Source: Acetobacter estunensis (GTDB taxonomy: Bacteria > Pseudomonadota > Alphaproteobacteria > Acetobacterales > Acetobacteraceae). From it: 64,000 bases of DNA. The first letter of the stretch is position 1; every line of letters starts with the position of its first letter. Under the pieces are notes generated by a model, which saw only the letters and a list, made by a program, of their open reading frames with translations, had not been told where the DNA came from and made no database searches. Of this stretch, positions 17,281-25,466 are shown one piece after another. The DNA is taken from positions 1-64,000 of the forward strand of contig NZ_JAHRDV010000011.1 of the NCBI RefSeq assembly GCF_019083805.1, in the 5' to 3' direction. The position numbers were made by a program, and so were the translations under genes.

Positions 17281-19521
17281 ATGACCGCCACCTTGCCACC
17301 GCTTGCCGAGATCACTGTCCCTGCTCCCCGTCCGGACGAATCCTACACGCTCCGTCTGATGGACCGTGATTTCACTTTCCACGGTCTGAAACGCCTGCTC
17401 GCAGCAGCAGATATCTCGAAAGCCGGTGATCGCGTAGCCACTCTCACCGCGACGGACGAGATGGAACGCGAAGCCGCGCGCGCCATCCTCTCAGGCCTGA
17501 CAGTGCGGCATCTGTATGATCGTCCCCTAACCACCCAGGATGGCTGCGTGGATGCCGTCATGCGCGTGAATTACGACATCGACTACGTGGCTTTCGACGC
17601 CATCGCGGATATGACGCTTGGCGCCCTCAAGGATCACCTGCTTCGCACACCAGCCGCGGAGGTCCGGCGACTTGGGCGCGGTCTGACAGGTGTGATGGCC
17701 GCTGCCCTTGCCAAGCTGATGGATGTGCATGAGTTGATCCTCGTGGCGCGCAAGGCCAAGCGTTCGGCCAAAGCCCGCACGCTTGTGGGCCAGACCGGCA
17801 CCCTCTCTTCCCGCCTCCAGCCCAATCATCCGACGGACGATCTCTCCTGCGTCTCGGCGCTGGTCTATACCGGGCTGTCCATGGGTTCGGGCGATGCGCT
17901 TCTAGGCATCAATCCCGCCATCGACACGATTGAGAACGTCTCCGCCTTGCTCACCCATCTTGACCGCTTGCGGCGCGAGACAGAGGTGCCGACACAGATC
18001 TGTGTCCTTGCGCACGTCAAGACACAGATGGCCTGCCTGAAGGCGGGCGCGCCTGTGGAGATCATGTTCCAGAGCCTCGCCGGCACTGAGCGCACATTGA
18101 CGGATGAGTTTGATGTGACCGTGGATGTGCTCGACGATGCTTATCGATTGATGCAGGAGAAAGGACCGCTGCGCGATGTGGCACGGCAGTTCATGTATTT
18201 CGAAACAGGTCAGGGCAGTGAACTGACTTATGCCAAGCACGAGGGCATGGACATGACCACCTGCGAGGCTCTCTGTTATGGACTGGCACGCCGCTATGAC
18301 CCGTTCATGGTCAACAACGTCACCGGGTTTATCGGCCCCGAAACCCATCGCAGTGATTTCGAGATGATCGTCTCGAACCTTCAGGATCATTTCATGGGCA
18401 AGCTGATGGGACTGCCGATGGGCATGGCTCCCTGCTATACCCTGCATTCCGAAATCTCCATGGAAGGCCATCAGATTGCAACAGAGCTTCTGGCGGCGGC
18501 GGGTGCGAATTACTTCATGGATGTGTTCCTGACAGTGGACCGGATGCTGGCCTATTTCGACACCTCCGGTCATGATGACCAGACATTGCGCGAGATCCAC
18601 AACGCCCAGCCCGCGCCGGAATACCTGCAATGGGCGCTCGCACGTGGCATCTTCACTCAGGATGAAACAGGTGAGATCACACGTGGACCGAACTGGGGCA
18701 ATCCGCGTCTCTTCGTGTCCTCGAAAGAAGAATTGCTCACACTCCTTGAGCGCGTTCCCGCAGCCTACGGACTGGACTCCGCAGGCCCACGCCCCAGCAA
18801 CAGCGTCTCACGACAGGTACGCGCCAATCTCGCCATCGGGCGACAGGCCATTCAGGCGGAACTCGATAGAAAGCGCCTGCCCGGCCTGTCTTTTCGCAAT
18901 CTGCGCACGCGCGCGCCCGACAAGGAAACCCATCTCGGCCATCCCGACACAGGGGCTGCGCTGGCCGAAGACAGCACCAGCGCGCTTACGCCCGAAGGCA
19001 TGGATGTGCAGATCATCGTGTCAGACGGACTGAGTGCCGAGGCCGTTCATTACAACGTGCCCGACCTTCTGCCCGTGCTCATGGACGGATTGCAGGCACA
19101 TGGCCTGAGCATCGGGCAGCCCATCCTCCTGCCACATGGGCGCGTGAAAGTAGCCGAAGAGATCGGCGACAGACTGATGCCGCGTCTCATCATCAGCCTT
19201 ATCGGCGAACGACCGGGCGGGGATGCCAACGCCTCACGCAGTCTGTCCGCCTATTTCGCCTATCGTCTGGACGATGAAGACGTGCGACAGGAAGCCGCCA
19301 TCTTCAGTGGAAACGCCAATATCCGTTATGAATACTCGGTTGTTTCCAACATTCATGCCGGCGGCCTGCCACCGATCGAAGCGGGCAGCGTGATCGTGGA
19401 TAAGGCCGTGCGCATCCTGAACGCCCGTGCGGCAGGGAACCGTCTGGAGACGATGCCCTCTTCTCCGCCTGCGCCTTTCGAACTGCACGGCAAGACCGAC
19501 ATCGGAATGACGATTAACTGA
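17281..19521 (+). CDS. EutB-EutC fusion: ethanolamine ammonia-lyase large and small subunits in one chain
   Basis: Adenosylcobalamin enzyme that splits ethanolamine into acetaldehyde and ammonia. One continuous 746-residue frame carries EutB (about 1-480) and EutC (about 545-735); elsewhere these are two genes. The ATG at 17281 follows GAGAGGA. In EutB, the substrate-site residues known from the enterobacterial enzyme are matched at R178 and Q180 (SRLQPNH), N211 (GINP) and E308 (FETGQGS), but the position of the conserved Asp in GCDxCYT reads Ala383 (GMAPCYT). The following TNHAxADQN block is also changed (TLHSEISMEG). EutC keeps SDGLSAEA, GRVKVAEEIG, LIGERPG and SNIHAGG. The stop overlaps the convergent nitronate monooxygenase gene by 8 nt. 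The substrate may not be ethanolamine. Confidence 0.88.
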   Translation: MTATLPPLAEITVPAPRPDESYTLRLMDRDFTFHGLKRLLAAADISKAGDRVATLTATDEMEREAARAILSGLTVRHLYDRPLTTQDGCVDAVMRVNYDIDYVAFDAIADMTLGALKDHLLRTPAAEVRRLGRGLTGVMAAALAKLMDVHELILVARKAKRSAKARTLVGQTGTLSSRLQPNHPTDDLSCVSALVYTGLSMGSGDALLGINPAIDTIENVSALLTHLDRLRRETEVPTQICVLAHVKTQMACLKAGAPVEIMFQSLAGTERTLTDEFDVTVDVLDDAYRLMQEKGPLRDVARQFMYFETGQGSELTYAKHEGMDMTTCEALCYGLARRYDPFMVNNVTGFIGPETHRSDFEMIVSNLQDHFMGKLMGLPMGMAPCYTLHSEISMEGHQIATELLAAAGANYFMDVFLTVDRMLAYFDTSGHDDQTLREIHNAQPAPEYLQWALARGIFTQDETGEITRGPNWGNPRLFVSSKEELLTLLERVPAAYGLDSAGPRPSNSVSRQVRANLAIGRQAIQAELDRKRLPGLSFRNLRTRAPDKETHLGHPDTGAALAEDSTSALTPEGMDVQIIVSDGLSAEAVHYNVPDLLPVLMDGLQAHGLSIGQPILLPHGRVKVAEEIGDRLMPRLIISLIGERPGGDANASRSLSAYFAYRLDDEDVRQEAAIFSGNANIRYEYSVVSNIHAGGLPPIEAGSVIVDKAVRILNARAAGNRLETMPSSPPAPFELHGKTDIGMTIN

Positions 19522-20584
19522 CGACAGCGTCCTTCCAGCCTGCCGCACGCATTTCTTCAATCAGTGTTTTCATGAGCTGCGCGGCAGGCTGAAACCGACA
19601 CAAGGGCGCACCCTGTCCCGCCCAGTGGGCGCCAAATCCCTGTTCACGATGTTTCCTTGCCGCCGCATGCAGGGCTTTTCCAGCATCGTAGGCCACCGGA
19701 TAGACTGGAGGAGACACACCGTTCGTGTCCATTTGCGTGAAACGGTTCGCAAGCGCGCGGGCCGGTCGTCCGGAAATCAGACGTGTCATCCGCGTATGTT
19801 CCGCCGCCGGTCCCGCGAGAGCCGCCCGATAACCCTCATCCGCCGCTGATTCCACACAACCGATAAAAGCCGTCCCCAGTTGCGCCGCCACGGCCCCAAG
19901 TTTCAATACCGCGACGACACCCGCACCATCCATCACACCGCCTGCCGCGATGACCGGCATCCTCGCTTCACGCACCAGACGCCGCGTGAGCACAGCGGTG
20001 GTCAGTTCATCATCCGGTGCGTCAGGATCGAACATTCCCCTATGTCCACCGGCCTCGATCCCCTGCGCGATCACCATATCCACCCCGGCCTCCGTGATGG
20101 CTTGTGCTTCAGCGGGGTTGGTGGCCGTGGCCAACAGCATAATCCCGACGCCCTTCAGGGCCGATACGATATCGGCTGACGGCAGCCCGAAGTGAAAACT
20201 GATGACGGGAGGACGAAGCTCAAGCAGCATCGCCAACATATCCGGATCATCACGAAAACTCGTGTAAGGCACACCCAGTTGCTGTGGTGTAGCCATTTCA
20301 TTTTCGGCAAAGAACGGCGCAAGAACATCCACCCATGCCCGTTCGCGCACCACATCGCGCATGGGTGTTTCGTGCACGAACAGATTGACTCCGACAGGAT
20401 GGTCTGTGGCCTGCCTCACCTCATGAATCATCTTTGCCGAAGCGGAAACGCTGGATGCACCCAGCCCCAACGAGCCGAGACCGCCTGCATTGCTGACTGC
20501 CGCCGCCAGAGCCGGTGTCGCCACCCCCGCCATGGGCGCCTGAATGATCGGCACTTCAATGCCGAGTCTACGATACAAAGTCAT
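19514..20584 (-). CDS. Nitronate monooxygenase family flavoprotein
   Basis: FMN TIM-barrel enzyme of the 2-nitropropane dioxygenase/nitronate monooxygenase family, which oxidises toxic alkyl nitronates. The 356-residue product opens with the family signature GIEVPIIQAPMAGVATPALAAAVSNAGGLGSLG, has the substrate/FMN-site segment VDMVIAQGIEAGGHRG (His in the position of the catalytic base), and the phosphate-binding IAAGGVMDGAGV and GAVAAQLGTAFIG motifs. Convergent with eutBC with overlapping ends. It shows no specific functional link to its neighbours. Confidence 0.87.
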   Translation of the reverse strand: MTLYRRLGIEVPIIQAPMAGVATPALAAAVSNAGGLGSLGLGASSVSASAKMIHEVRQATDHPVGVNLFVHETPMRDVVRERAWVDVLAPFFAENEMATPQQLGVPYTSFRDDPDMLAMLLELRPPVISFHFGLPSADIVSALKGVGIMLLATATNPAEAQAITEAGVDMVIAQGIEAGGHRGMFDPDAPDDELTTAVLTRRLVREARMPVIAAGGVMDGAGVVAVLKLGAVAAQLGTAFIGCVESAADEGYRAALAGPAAEHTRMTRLISGRPARALANRFTQMDTNGVSPPVYPVAYDAGKALHAAARKHREQGFGAHWAGQGAPLCRFQPAAQLMKTLIEEMRAAGWKDAVVS

Positions 20585-20622
20585 CCGCGCCTCCCTTCCG
20601 AAAAGGAAAGCGGAAACATCCT

Positions 20623-20656
20623 GCGGGTTCCGATCACTTTCATGAAAGGAACCCGC
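20623..20656 (-). terminator. Stem-loop after the porin gene
   Basis: GCGGGTTCC (20623-20631) pairs perfectly with GGAACCCGC (20648-20656). The loop contains a second small palindrome (CTTTCATGAAAG). It begins 9 nt beyond the porin stop on the minus strand; downstream there are only short T runs, so termination strength is uncertain. Confidence 0.55.
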
Positions 20657-20664
20657 ATACCACT

Positions 20665-22248
20665 CTAAAGAGCCGCCAGAACCTTCAGCCCCGTCAGAAT
20701 GGCGTTGGGAATCTTGGACGTCTCGCCCGGCCGCATCATGTATTCAAACACCGGCTGCATCACGAGACCCGGCATGACCGGAATACCGTAATACGCTTCC
20801 AATGTGGCCGCATGCGTTTGTGGGCCATTGACCAATGGCCCGAGCGAGAGGCCCGCATCCACCTTCAGCCTTTGCCCCAGAGTCAGATTGTGACTGATCT
20901 GGTAATAGGAATACATCACACCAAAACGATCGAACGGACGACCGGGGAAAATACCCAGCAGCGACGCGCCGAAATACACCTGATCCGAAAAGATCGACGT
21001 GCTAGGCGTGTTATGAATGTAACCCGCCATAAGGTAACCACCTGCCATCTGGTGATCACCTCCCTTACGGTAGATCATCTGGTCCGCTTCGAAATAGAAC
21101 GTATCGCGCGCACCACCGAGATGGCTGCCTACACTATGGCGATAGGCCGCCGGCACACTGCCGATCACGTCATCATAATGGGTGGTGTCGTGACCGAAAC
21201 CCACCTTGTAATGACCCGGCAGTTTCTTCGGGCCGAAGAAGGGCTGCCACGTCACCTCGATAGGCAGCATGACACCCGTGCCGTGCTCCGCGCCCCAGGC
21301 CCAGCCTGACGGGTTCTCAGTCAATGGCGCAGACTGGTAAACGCCTGTGGTGACGATCAAATCGCGTGTGGGACGCACACGGATCGTGCCACCCCATGTC
21401 GCTTTCGGATACACGCTCCAACCCTGCTGCGATTTCAACGCCACAGGAGCGGAGCACTGGATCATGAAGGTACAGAGTAGCACGGACGTGGCGTAGGTGT
21501 GTGTCAGTGTAATGCGGCCAATATTGAGATTGACCGTATCGTGGAAAAAGTTTTTCTCCAGATAGATATCGGCAAGATGGGCCGCAGCACCACCGCTGAG
21601 GCTATAGACCTCCGACAGCAGGATGCGCTGCTCACCCACATAATCATGCGAAACCTGCCGACCGGCACGCTCCATCATGACGGCATGCAGCATCCACCCT
21701 TGCCAGCCGATAAGCTTTCCCAGATCGAACCGTGTGGTGAGCGTCACTTCATGGGCATAATCCATGCCCTTGCGCTTGCCGCCCCCAACATTGGCAACCC
21801 CCTCTCCCTTGTAGGAGAGCTGGAAGCTAAATCCCTTGTCCGCCAGCCATTTACGCGGACCGGCAAGCTGCGGGACGAGATTACCGAAGGTCTGCGCGGG
21901 CACATAGTAACCGGCGGAGAGATCGCGTTCACGCAACGCATCGTCGGAACTGTTGAGCAGCGACGAAATGCTCTCCGTATTGAAGAGCGTCTCCAGCGTC
22001 TGCGCCGAAGGGATCTTGGTGGGTTTAGGTGGATTGGCGGCCGAATGAAGAATGGGCCGCACATTCACCGTGCTGACGGACCCTGACTGGGGAGAAGCCT
22101 GCGCAACAGGCGCGGTTTGAGCGCGCGCCTCCACAGACGCGAACAGAAGAGGCATGGCCGCAAGCGTCACGACACGACCGCTTCCTTTCGGAAGACGACG
22201 GGACATGCGCGTGCTGACCTGAGTACGGCGGATATTGTTCTTTTTCAT
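20665..22248 (-). CDS. OprB-type carbohydrate-selective porin
   Basis: Outer-membrane beta barrel for sugar entry, abundant in acetic acid bacteria. The 527-residue product has a basic N-terminus and a hydrophobic signal segment (VVTLAAMPLLFASVEARA, around residues 27-44). A Pro/Ser-rich linker and the OprB repeats of alternating hydrophobic and aromatic strands follow, with recognisable YKGEGVANVGGGKRKG and LHAVMMERAG segments and the C-terminal EAYYGIPVMPGLVMQPVFEYMMRPGE block that is typical of OprB. An alternative start at MSRRLPK (15th residue) would leave a more standard signal peptide; GGAAAAAG before 22248 supports the longer form. Confidence 0.85.
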   Translation of the reverse strand: MKKNNIRRTQVSTRMSRRLPKGSGRVVTLAAMPLLFASVEARAQTAPVAQASPQSGSVSTVNVRPILHSAANPPKPTKIPSAQTLETLFNTESISSLLNSSDDALRERDLSAGYYVPAQTFGNLVPQLAGPRKWLADKGFSFQLSYKGEGVANVGGGKRKGMDYAHEVTLTTRFDLGKLIGWQGWMLHAVMMERAGRQVSHDYVGEQRILLSEVYSLSGGAAAHLADIYLEKNFFHDTVNLNIGRITLTHTYATSVLLCTFMIQCSAPVALKSQQGWSVYPKATWGGTIRVRPTRDLIVTTGVYQSAPLTENPSGWAWGAEHGTGVMLPIEVTWQPFFGPKKLPGHYKVGFGHDTTHYDDVIGSVPAAYRHSVGSHLGGARDTFYFEADQMIYRKGGDHQMAGGYLMAGYIHNTPSTSIFSDQVYFGASLLGIFPGRPFDRFGVMYSYYQISHNLTLGQRLKVDAGLSLGPLVNGPQTHAATLEAYYGIPVMPGLVMQPVFEYMMRPGETSKIPNAILTGLKVLAAL

Positions 22249-22467
22249 TGTCTTTTTCCGACTCGGGACTCATCGGCGTTACCAAGCGCGCCGTCTGAAT
22301 CCAATCCTCGGCGCCGTCTTCAGAGCATGTTTCACGTCATATTGTGGCCGAAGGAACACGGCCGCCCAAAACAGAAACCCGTGAACCATGCACACGTAAC
22401 CGTCACTTCTCGGGGCAGCCAATCTTCCCAAGTAGCGTTGTCATGTCATGGATTTTTGGCTGGACGC

Positions 22468-22674
22468 TCAGAAAAGTCCGAGTTTTCCGCACGCCCACCA
22501 GAAGCCGAACAGAAGCACGACGCCGCCGATGAGCAGCGGGAAAAGAACGGTCGAAAGAAAACTCCCGCGCGGCTCTTTTGGTTCAGCAATGCCCGTCCGC
22601 GCATCGAGAGAGTCTGCCCATGCGTCCGCTTCGGCATCGATCGGGTCTTCGCGAGTCCAGTCTTCGTCACTCAT
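22468..22674 (-). CDS. Small C-terminally anchored membrane protein (68 residues)
   Basis: From ATG at 22674 the product has an acidic N-terminal half (DEDWTREDPIDAEADAWADS) and one C-terminal transmembrane helix (FLSTVLFPLLIGGVVLLFGFWW). A longer GTG start at 22728 exists but adds sequence without family character. The AGAAGGG directly before this ATG is too near to be an ideal site. The arrangement, acidic cytoplasmic part then a tail anchor, and the backbone composition argue for a real gene. Function unknown. It diverges from the sulfide-oxidation operon. Confidence 0.6.
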   Translation of the reverse strand: MSDEDWTREDPIDAEADAWADSLDARTGIAEPKEPRGSFLSTVLFPLLIGGVVLLFGFWWACGKLGLF

Positions 22675-22746
22675 CCCTTCTGCATAAGGGAGAGCGGGGA
22701 GAAGGGAAAGCATCGAGCCTGACGCCACCTGCTGAGGGGAAAAGCT

Positions 22747-22787
22747 TGACTTTCGGCGGAGAAGGGAGTCACATATTTAATTAAATT
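22747..22787 (+). promoter_or_regulatory. Promoter with AT-rich palindrome before the sulfide-oxidation operon
   Basis: TTGACT at 22747-22752 is a good -35; the -10 is in CACATATTTA about 17-20 nt on. The perfect 12-bp palindrome ATTTAATTAAAT (22776-22787) overlaps this region, 29 nt before the first gene. ArsR-family persulfide sensors such as BigR repress homologous operons from AT-rich palindromes at this place, so this is a likely operator. No such regulator gene is seen in the window. Confidence 0.5.
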
Positions 22788-22816
22788 ACTAAACTATGAA
22801 AGTAATGGAGGGGCAG

Positions 22817-23743
22817 ATGCCCGATTCCGCTCTCGAAGCCGCCACCCGGCAGATCCGCGCAGCCATAGCCGATCCAGCCCTGCGGCCAGTCGTTCGCACA
22901 TTCTTCGATGAAGCTACCTTCACGGCCACACATGTCGCGCACGATCCTGCCACCCGCGCGGCGGCCGTCATCGACAGCGTGCTGGATTACGATGCCGCTT
23001 CCGGACGCACCAATTTCGCCTCTGCCGAGGCCGTCGTTGCCTATGTGCGCGAACATGAGCTGAAGGTTGAATGGCAGCTCGAAACCCATGCCCACGCGGA
23101 TCACCTATCCGCCGCGCCATGGCTTCAGGAGCAGTTGGGGGGCAAGCTTGCCATCGGTGCCGACATCACGCGGGTGCAGGAGGTTTTCGGAAAAATCTTC
23201 AACGCCGGAACCGCCTTTGCCCGTGACGGCTCACAGTTCGATCGCCTGTTCCACGATGGCGAAACCTTCTCGCTGGGCAACATCCCCGCCATTGCGCTGC
23301 ATGTTCCGGGCCACACACCGGCCGACATGGCGTTCATCATAGGTGATGCCGCCTTCATCGGAGACACGCTGTTCATGCCGGATTACGGCACCGCCCGCGC
23401 CGATTTCCCCGGCGGCGACGCACGCAGGCTCTACCGCTCGATCCGGCGGCTGCTGTCCCTGCCTGATGAGACGCGGCTGTTCCTGTGCCATGACTACAAG
23501 GCGCCCGGACGCGACACCTTCGCATGGGAAACCACCGTGGGCGCAGAGCGGGAACACAATGTCCACGTCCATGAAGGCGTCTTGGAAGACGATTTCGTGA
23601 ATATGCGCACTAGCCGCGACAAAACGCTGGATCTGCCCCACCTCATCATGCCGTCCGTGCAGGTGAACATGCGGGGCGGCCATATGCCCGAACCCGAAGA
23701 CAACGGCGTCAGCTACATCAAGATTCCCATCAACCGTCTGTAA
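22817..23743 (+). CDS. MBL-fold persulfide dioxygenase (Blh/ETHE1-like)
   Basis: Iron-dependent enzyme that oxidises glutathione persulfide to sulfite. The start at 22817 is chosen since GGAGGGG lies 3 nt before; an ATG at 22796 has no site. The 308-residue product has the metallo-beta-lactamase metal motif HAHADH (residues 91-96), a second GHTPADM His, GDTLFMPDYGTARADFPGG (Asp ligand) and the LCHDYKAPGRD His. The N-terminal extension (DSVLDYDAASGR) is that of the BigR-regulated Blh group. First gene of the operon that continues with the DUF442-SQR fusion and the TauE exporter. Confidence 0.88.
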   Translation: MPDSALEAATRQIRAAIADPALRPVVRTFFDEATFTATHVAHDPATRAAAVIDSVLDYDAASGRTNFASAEAVVAYVREHELKVEWQLETHAHADHLSAAPWLQEQLGGKLAIGADITRVQEVFGKIFNAGTAFARDGSQFDRLFHDGETFSLGNIPAIALHVPGHTPADMAFIIGDAAFIGDTLFMPDYGTARADFPGGDARRLYRSIRRLLSLPDETRLFLCHDYKAPGRDTFAWETTVGAEREHNVHVHEGVLEDDFVNMRTSRDKTLDLPHLIMPSVQVNMRGGHMPEPEDNGVSYIKIPINRL

Positions 23744-23785
23744 GCCCTTTTGCCCTACCCTTTCCACGAGGAGCCGACACATCCC

Positions 23786-25465
23786 ATGACACCGCGTTAT
23801 CTCACCGACACCTTTGCCATTGCCCCCCAGCTTTCCATCGCCGACGTGGCGGACGCCGCGCGGCAGGGCTTCCGCGCCATCGTCTGCGCCCGCCCCGATG
23901 GAGAGGAACGTGGCCAGCCCACCATCAAGGACATGGAACGCGCAGCCGCCGAGGTCGGGCTGACTTTCGAGGCCGTGCCCTTTGCGGCCGGAGCGACACC
24001 TCCGCAAGTGGACGTGGATCGTCTGAATGTCGTGCTCAAAGGCGCGGGCGGCCCCGTGCTGGGCTATTGCCGCAGCGGCAACCGCGCCGCCCAGCTCTGG
24101 GCGCTGGCGCAGGCAGGCACGCTTCCCGTCGAGGACATCCTGGCTGCCGGCCACAAGGCGGGCGTCGATCTCTCACCACTCGTCCCGCTGCTGAAGCAGG
24201 AAGCCGCAACCAGCACAACCAGCCATGCCGGTCCCGGCCGACGCTTTGACGTCGTGATCGTCGGCGGTGGCGCGGGCGGGCTGTCGGCGGCAGCCAGCCT
24301 TCTGCGCCGTCGTCCGCGCACGACCATCGCCATCGTGGAACCCTCCGACACGCACTATTACCAGCCCGGCTGGACACTGGTGGGTGGCGGTGTGTTCAAA
24401 GCCCAGAAGACCCGCATGCCGGAAGCCTCCGTCATGCCCAAGAACGCAGACTGGATCCGCTCCACCGTCACCCATATCGACCCCGACACGCGGGAAGTCA
24501 CCGTCGCGGATGGCGGCGTGCTCTCCTACGAGGTTCTGGTCATCGCGGCCGGTATCACGCTCAACTGGGGCGCGATTGCAGGTCTGCCCGAAACGCTGGG
24601 GCGCAACGGCGTAACGTCGAACTATCGTTACGATCTGGCTCCCTACACATGGGAGCTGGTGGAAAAGGTCTCGCGCGGCAACGCGCTGTTTACGCAGCCT
24701 CCCATGCCCATCAAATGCGCGGGCGCGCCGCAGAAAGCCATGTATCTCGCCTGCGATGCCTGGCGGAAACGCGGCGTGCTGGACGCCATCAACGTGGAGT
24801 TCGACAACGCGGGCGGCGCGCTGTTCGGCGTGCAGGCTTTCGTGCCAGCCCTGATGAACTATGTGCGCGATTACGGCATTGCGCTTCAGTTCCACTCCAA
24901 ACTCGTGGCCGTGGACGGCGAACGCCGTATTGCCACCTTTGAGCGCACAACAGGTGACAAGACCGAGCGTGTGGAGCAATCCTTCGAGATGCTGCACGTC
25001 GTGCCGCCACAGATCGCCCCTGCCTTCATCCGTGAGAGTGGGCTGGGGGACGCTTCCGGCTTCGTTGCGGTCGATCCAGGCACGCTGCAACATGTCACGC
25101 GGCAGAATGTCTTCGCTATTGGCGACAGTGCGGGCACCAGCAACGCCAAAACCGCAGCCGCCGTGCGCAAGCAGGCGCCCGTCGTGGCGCTCAATGTCGC
25201 AGCGGCCCTCGACGGCAAGCCGCCTGTGGCCCTTTATGACGGCTATGGCGGATGCCCGCTCACCGTGGAGCGCGGCAAGATCGTGCTGGCCGAGTTCGGC
25301 TATGGCGGCAAGCTGATGCCGACTCTCCCGCGCTGGATTCTCGATGGACAGCACGCCACCCGTCTGGCGTGGTTCCTCAAGAAGGATGTCATGCCACCGC
25401 TTTACCGCGAGATGCTGCGCGGGCATGAGTTCATGGTGGAACCGGAAAAAATCTCCAGGACGTGA
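23786..25465 (+). CDS. Bifunctional DUF442 sulfurtransferase-like / sulfide:quinone oxidoreductase
   Basis: A 559-residue fusion. Residues 1-~140 are a DUF442 (phosphatase-fold, rhodanese-like) domain with the reactive loop YCRSGNRAAQ, Cys95. Residues ~153-559 are a FAD-dependent sulfide:quinone oxidoreductase: the dinucleotide motif VVIVGGGAGG (about 156-165), HYYQPGWTLVGGG, and KCAGAPQK with redox Cys311. The VFAIGD motif is followed by Ser, where the human enzyme has its second redox Cys. The enzyme passes electrons from sulfide to the quinone pool and makes persulfide for the upstream dioxygenase. This fusion is known in other proteobacteria. ATG at 23786 after GAGGAG. Confidence 0.87.
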   Translation: MTPRYLTDTFAIAPQLSIADVADAARQGFRAIVCARPDGEERGQPTIKDMERAAAEVGLTFEAVPFAAGATPPQVDVDRLNVVLKGAGGPVLGYCRSGNRAAQLWALAQAGTLPVEDILAAGHKAGVDLSPLVPLLKQEAATSTTSHAGPGRRFDVVIVGGGAGGLSAAASLLRRRPRTTIAIVEPSDTHYYQPGWTLVGGGVFKAQKTRMPEASVMPKNADWIRSTVTHIDPDTREVTVADGGVLSYEVLVIAAGITLNWGAIAGLPETLGRNGVTSNYRYDLAPYTWELVEKVSRGNALFTQPPMPIKCAGAPQKAMYLACDAWRKRGVLDAINVEFDNAGGALFGVQAFVPALMNYVRDYGIALQFHSKLVAVDGERRIATFERTTGDKTERVEQSFEMLHVVPPQIAPAFIRESGLGDASGFVAVDPGTLQHVTRQNVFAIGDSAGTSNAKTAAAVRKQAPVVALNVAAALDGKPPVALYDGYGGCPLTVERGKIVLAEFGYGGKLMPTLPRWILDGQHATRLAWFLKKDVMPPLYREMLRGHEFMVEPEKISRT

Positions 25466-25466
25466 C

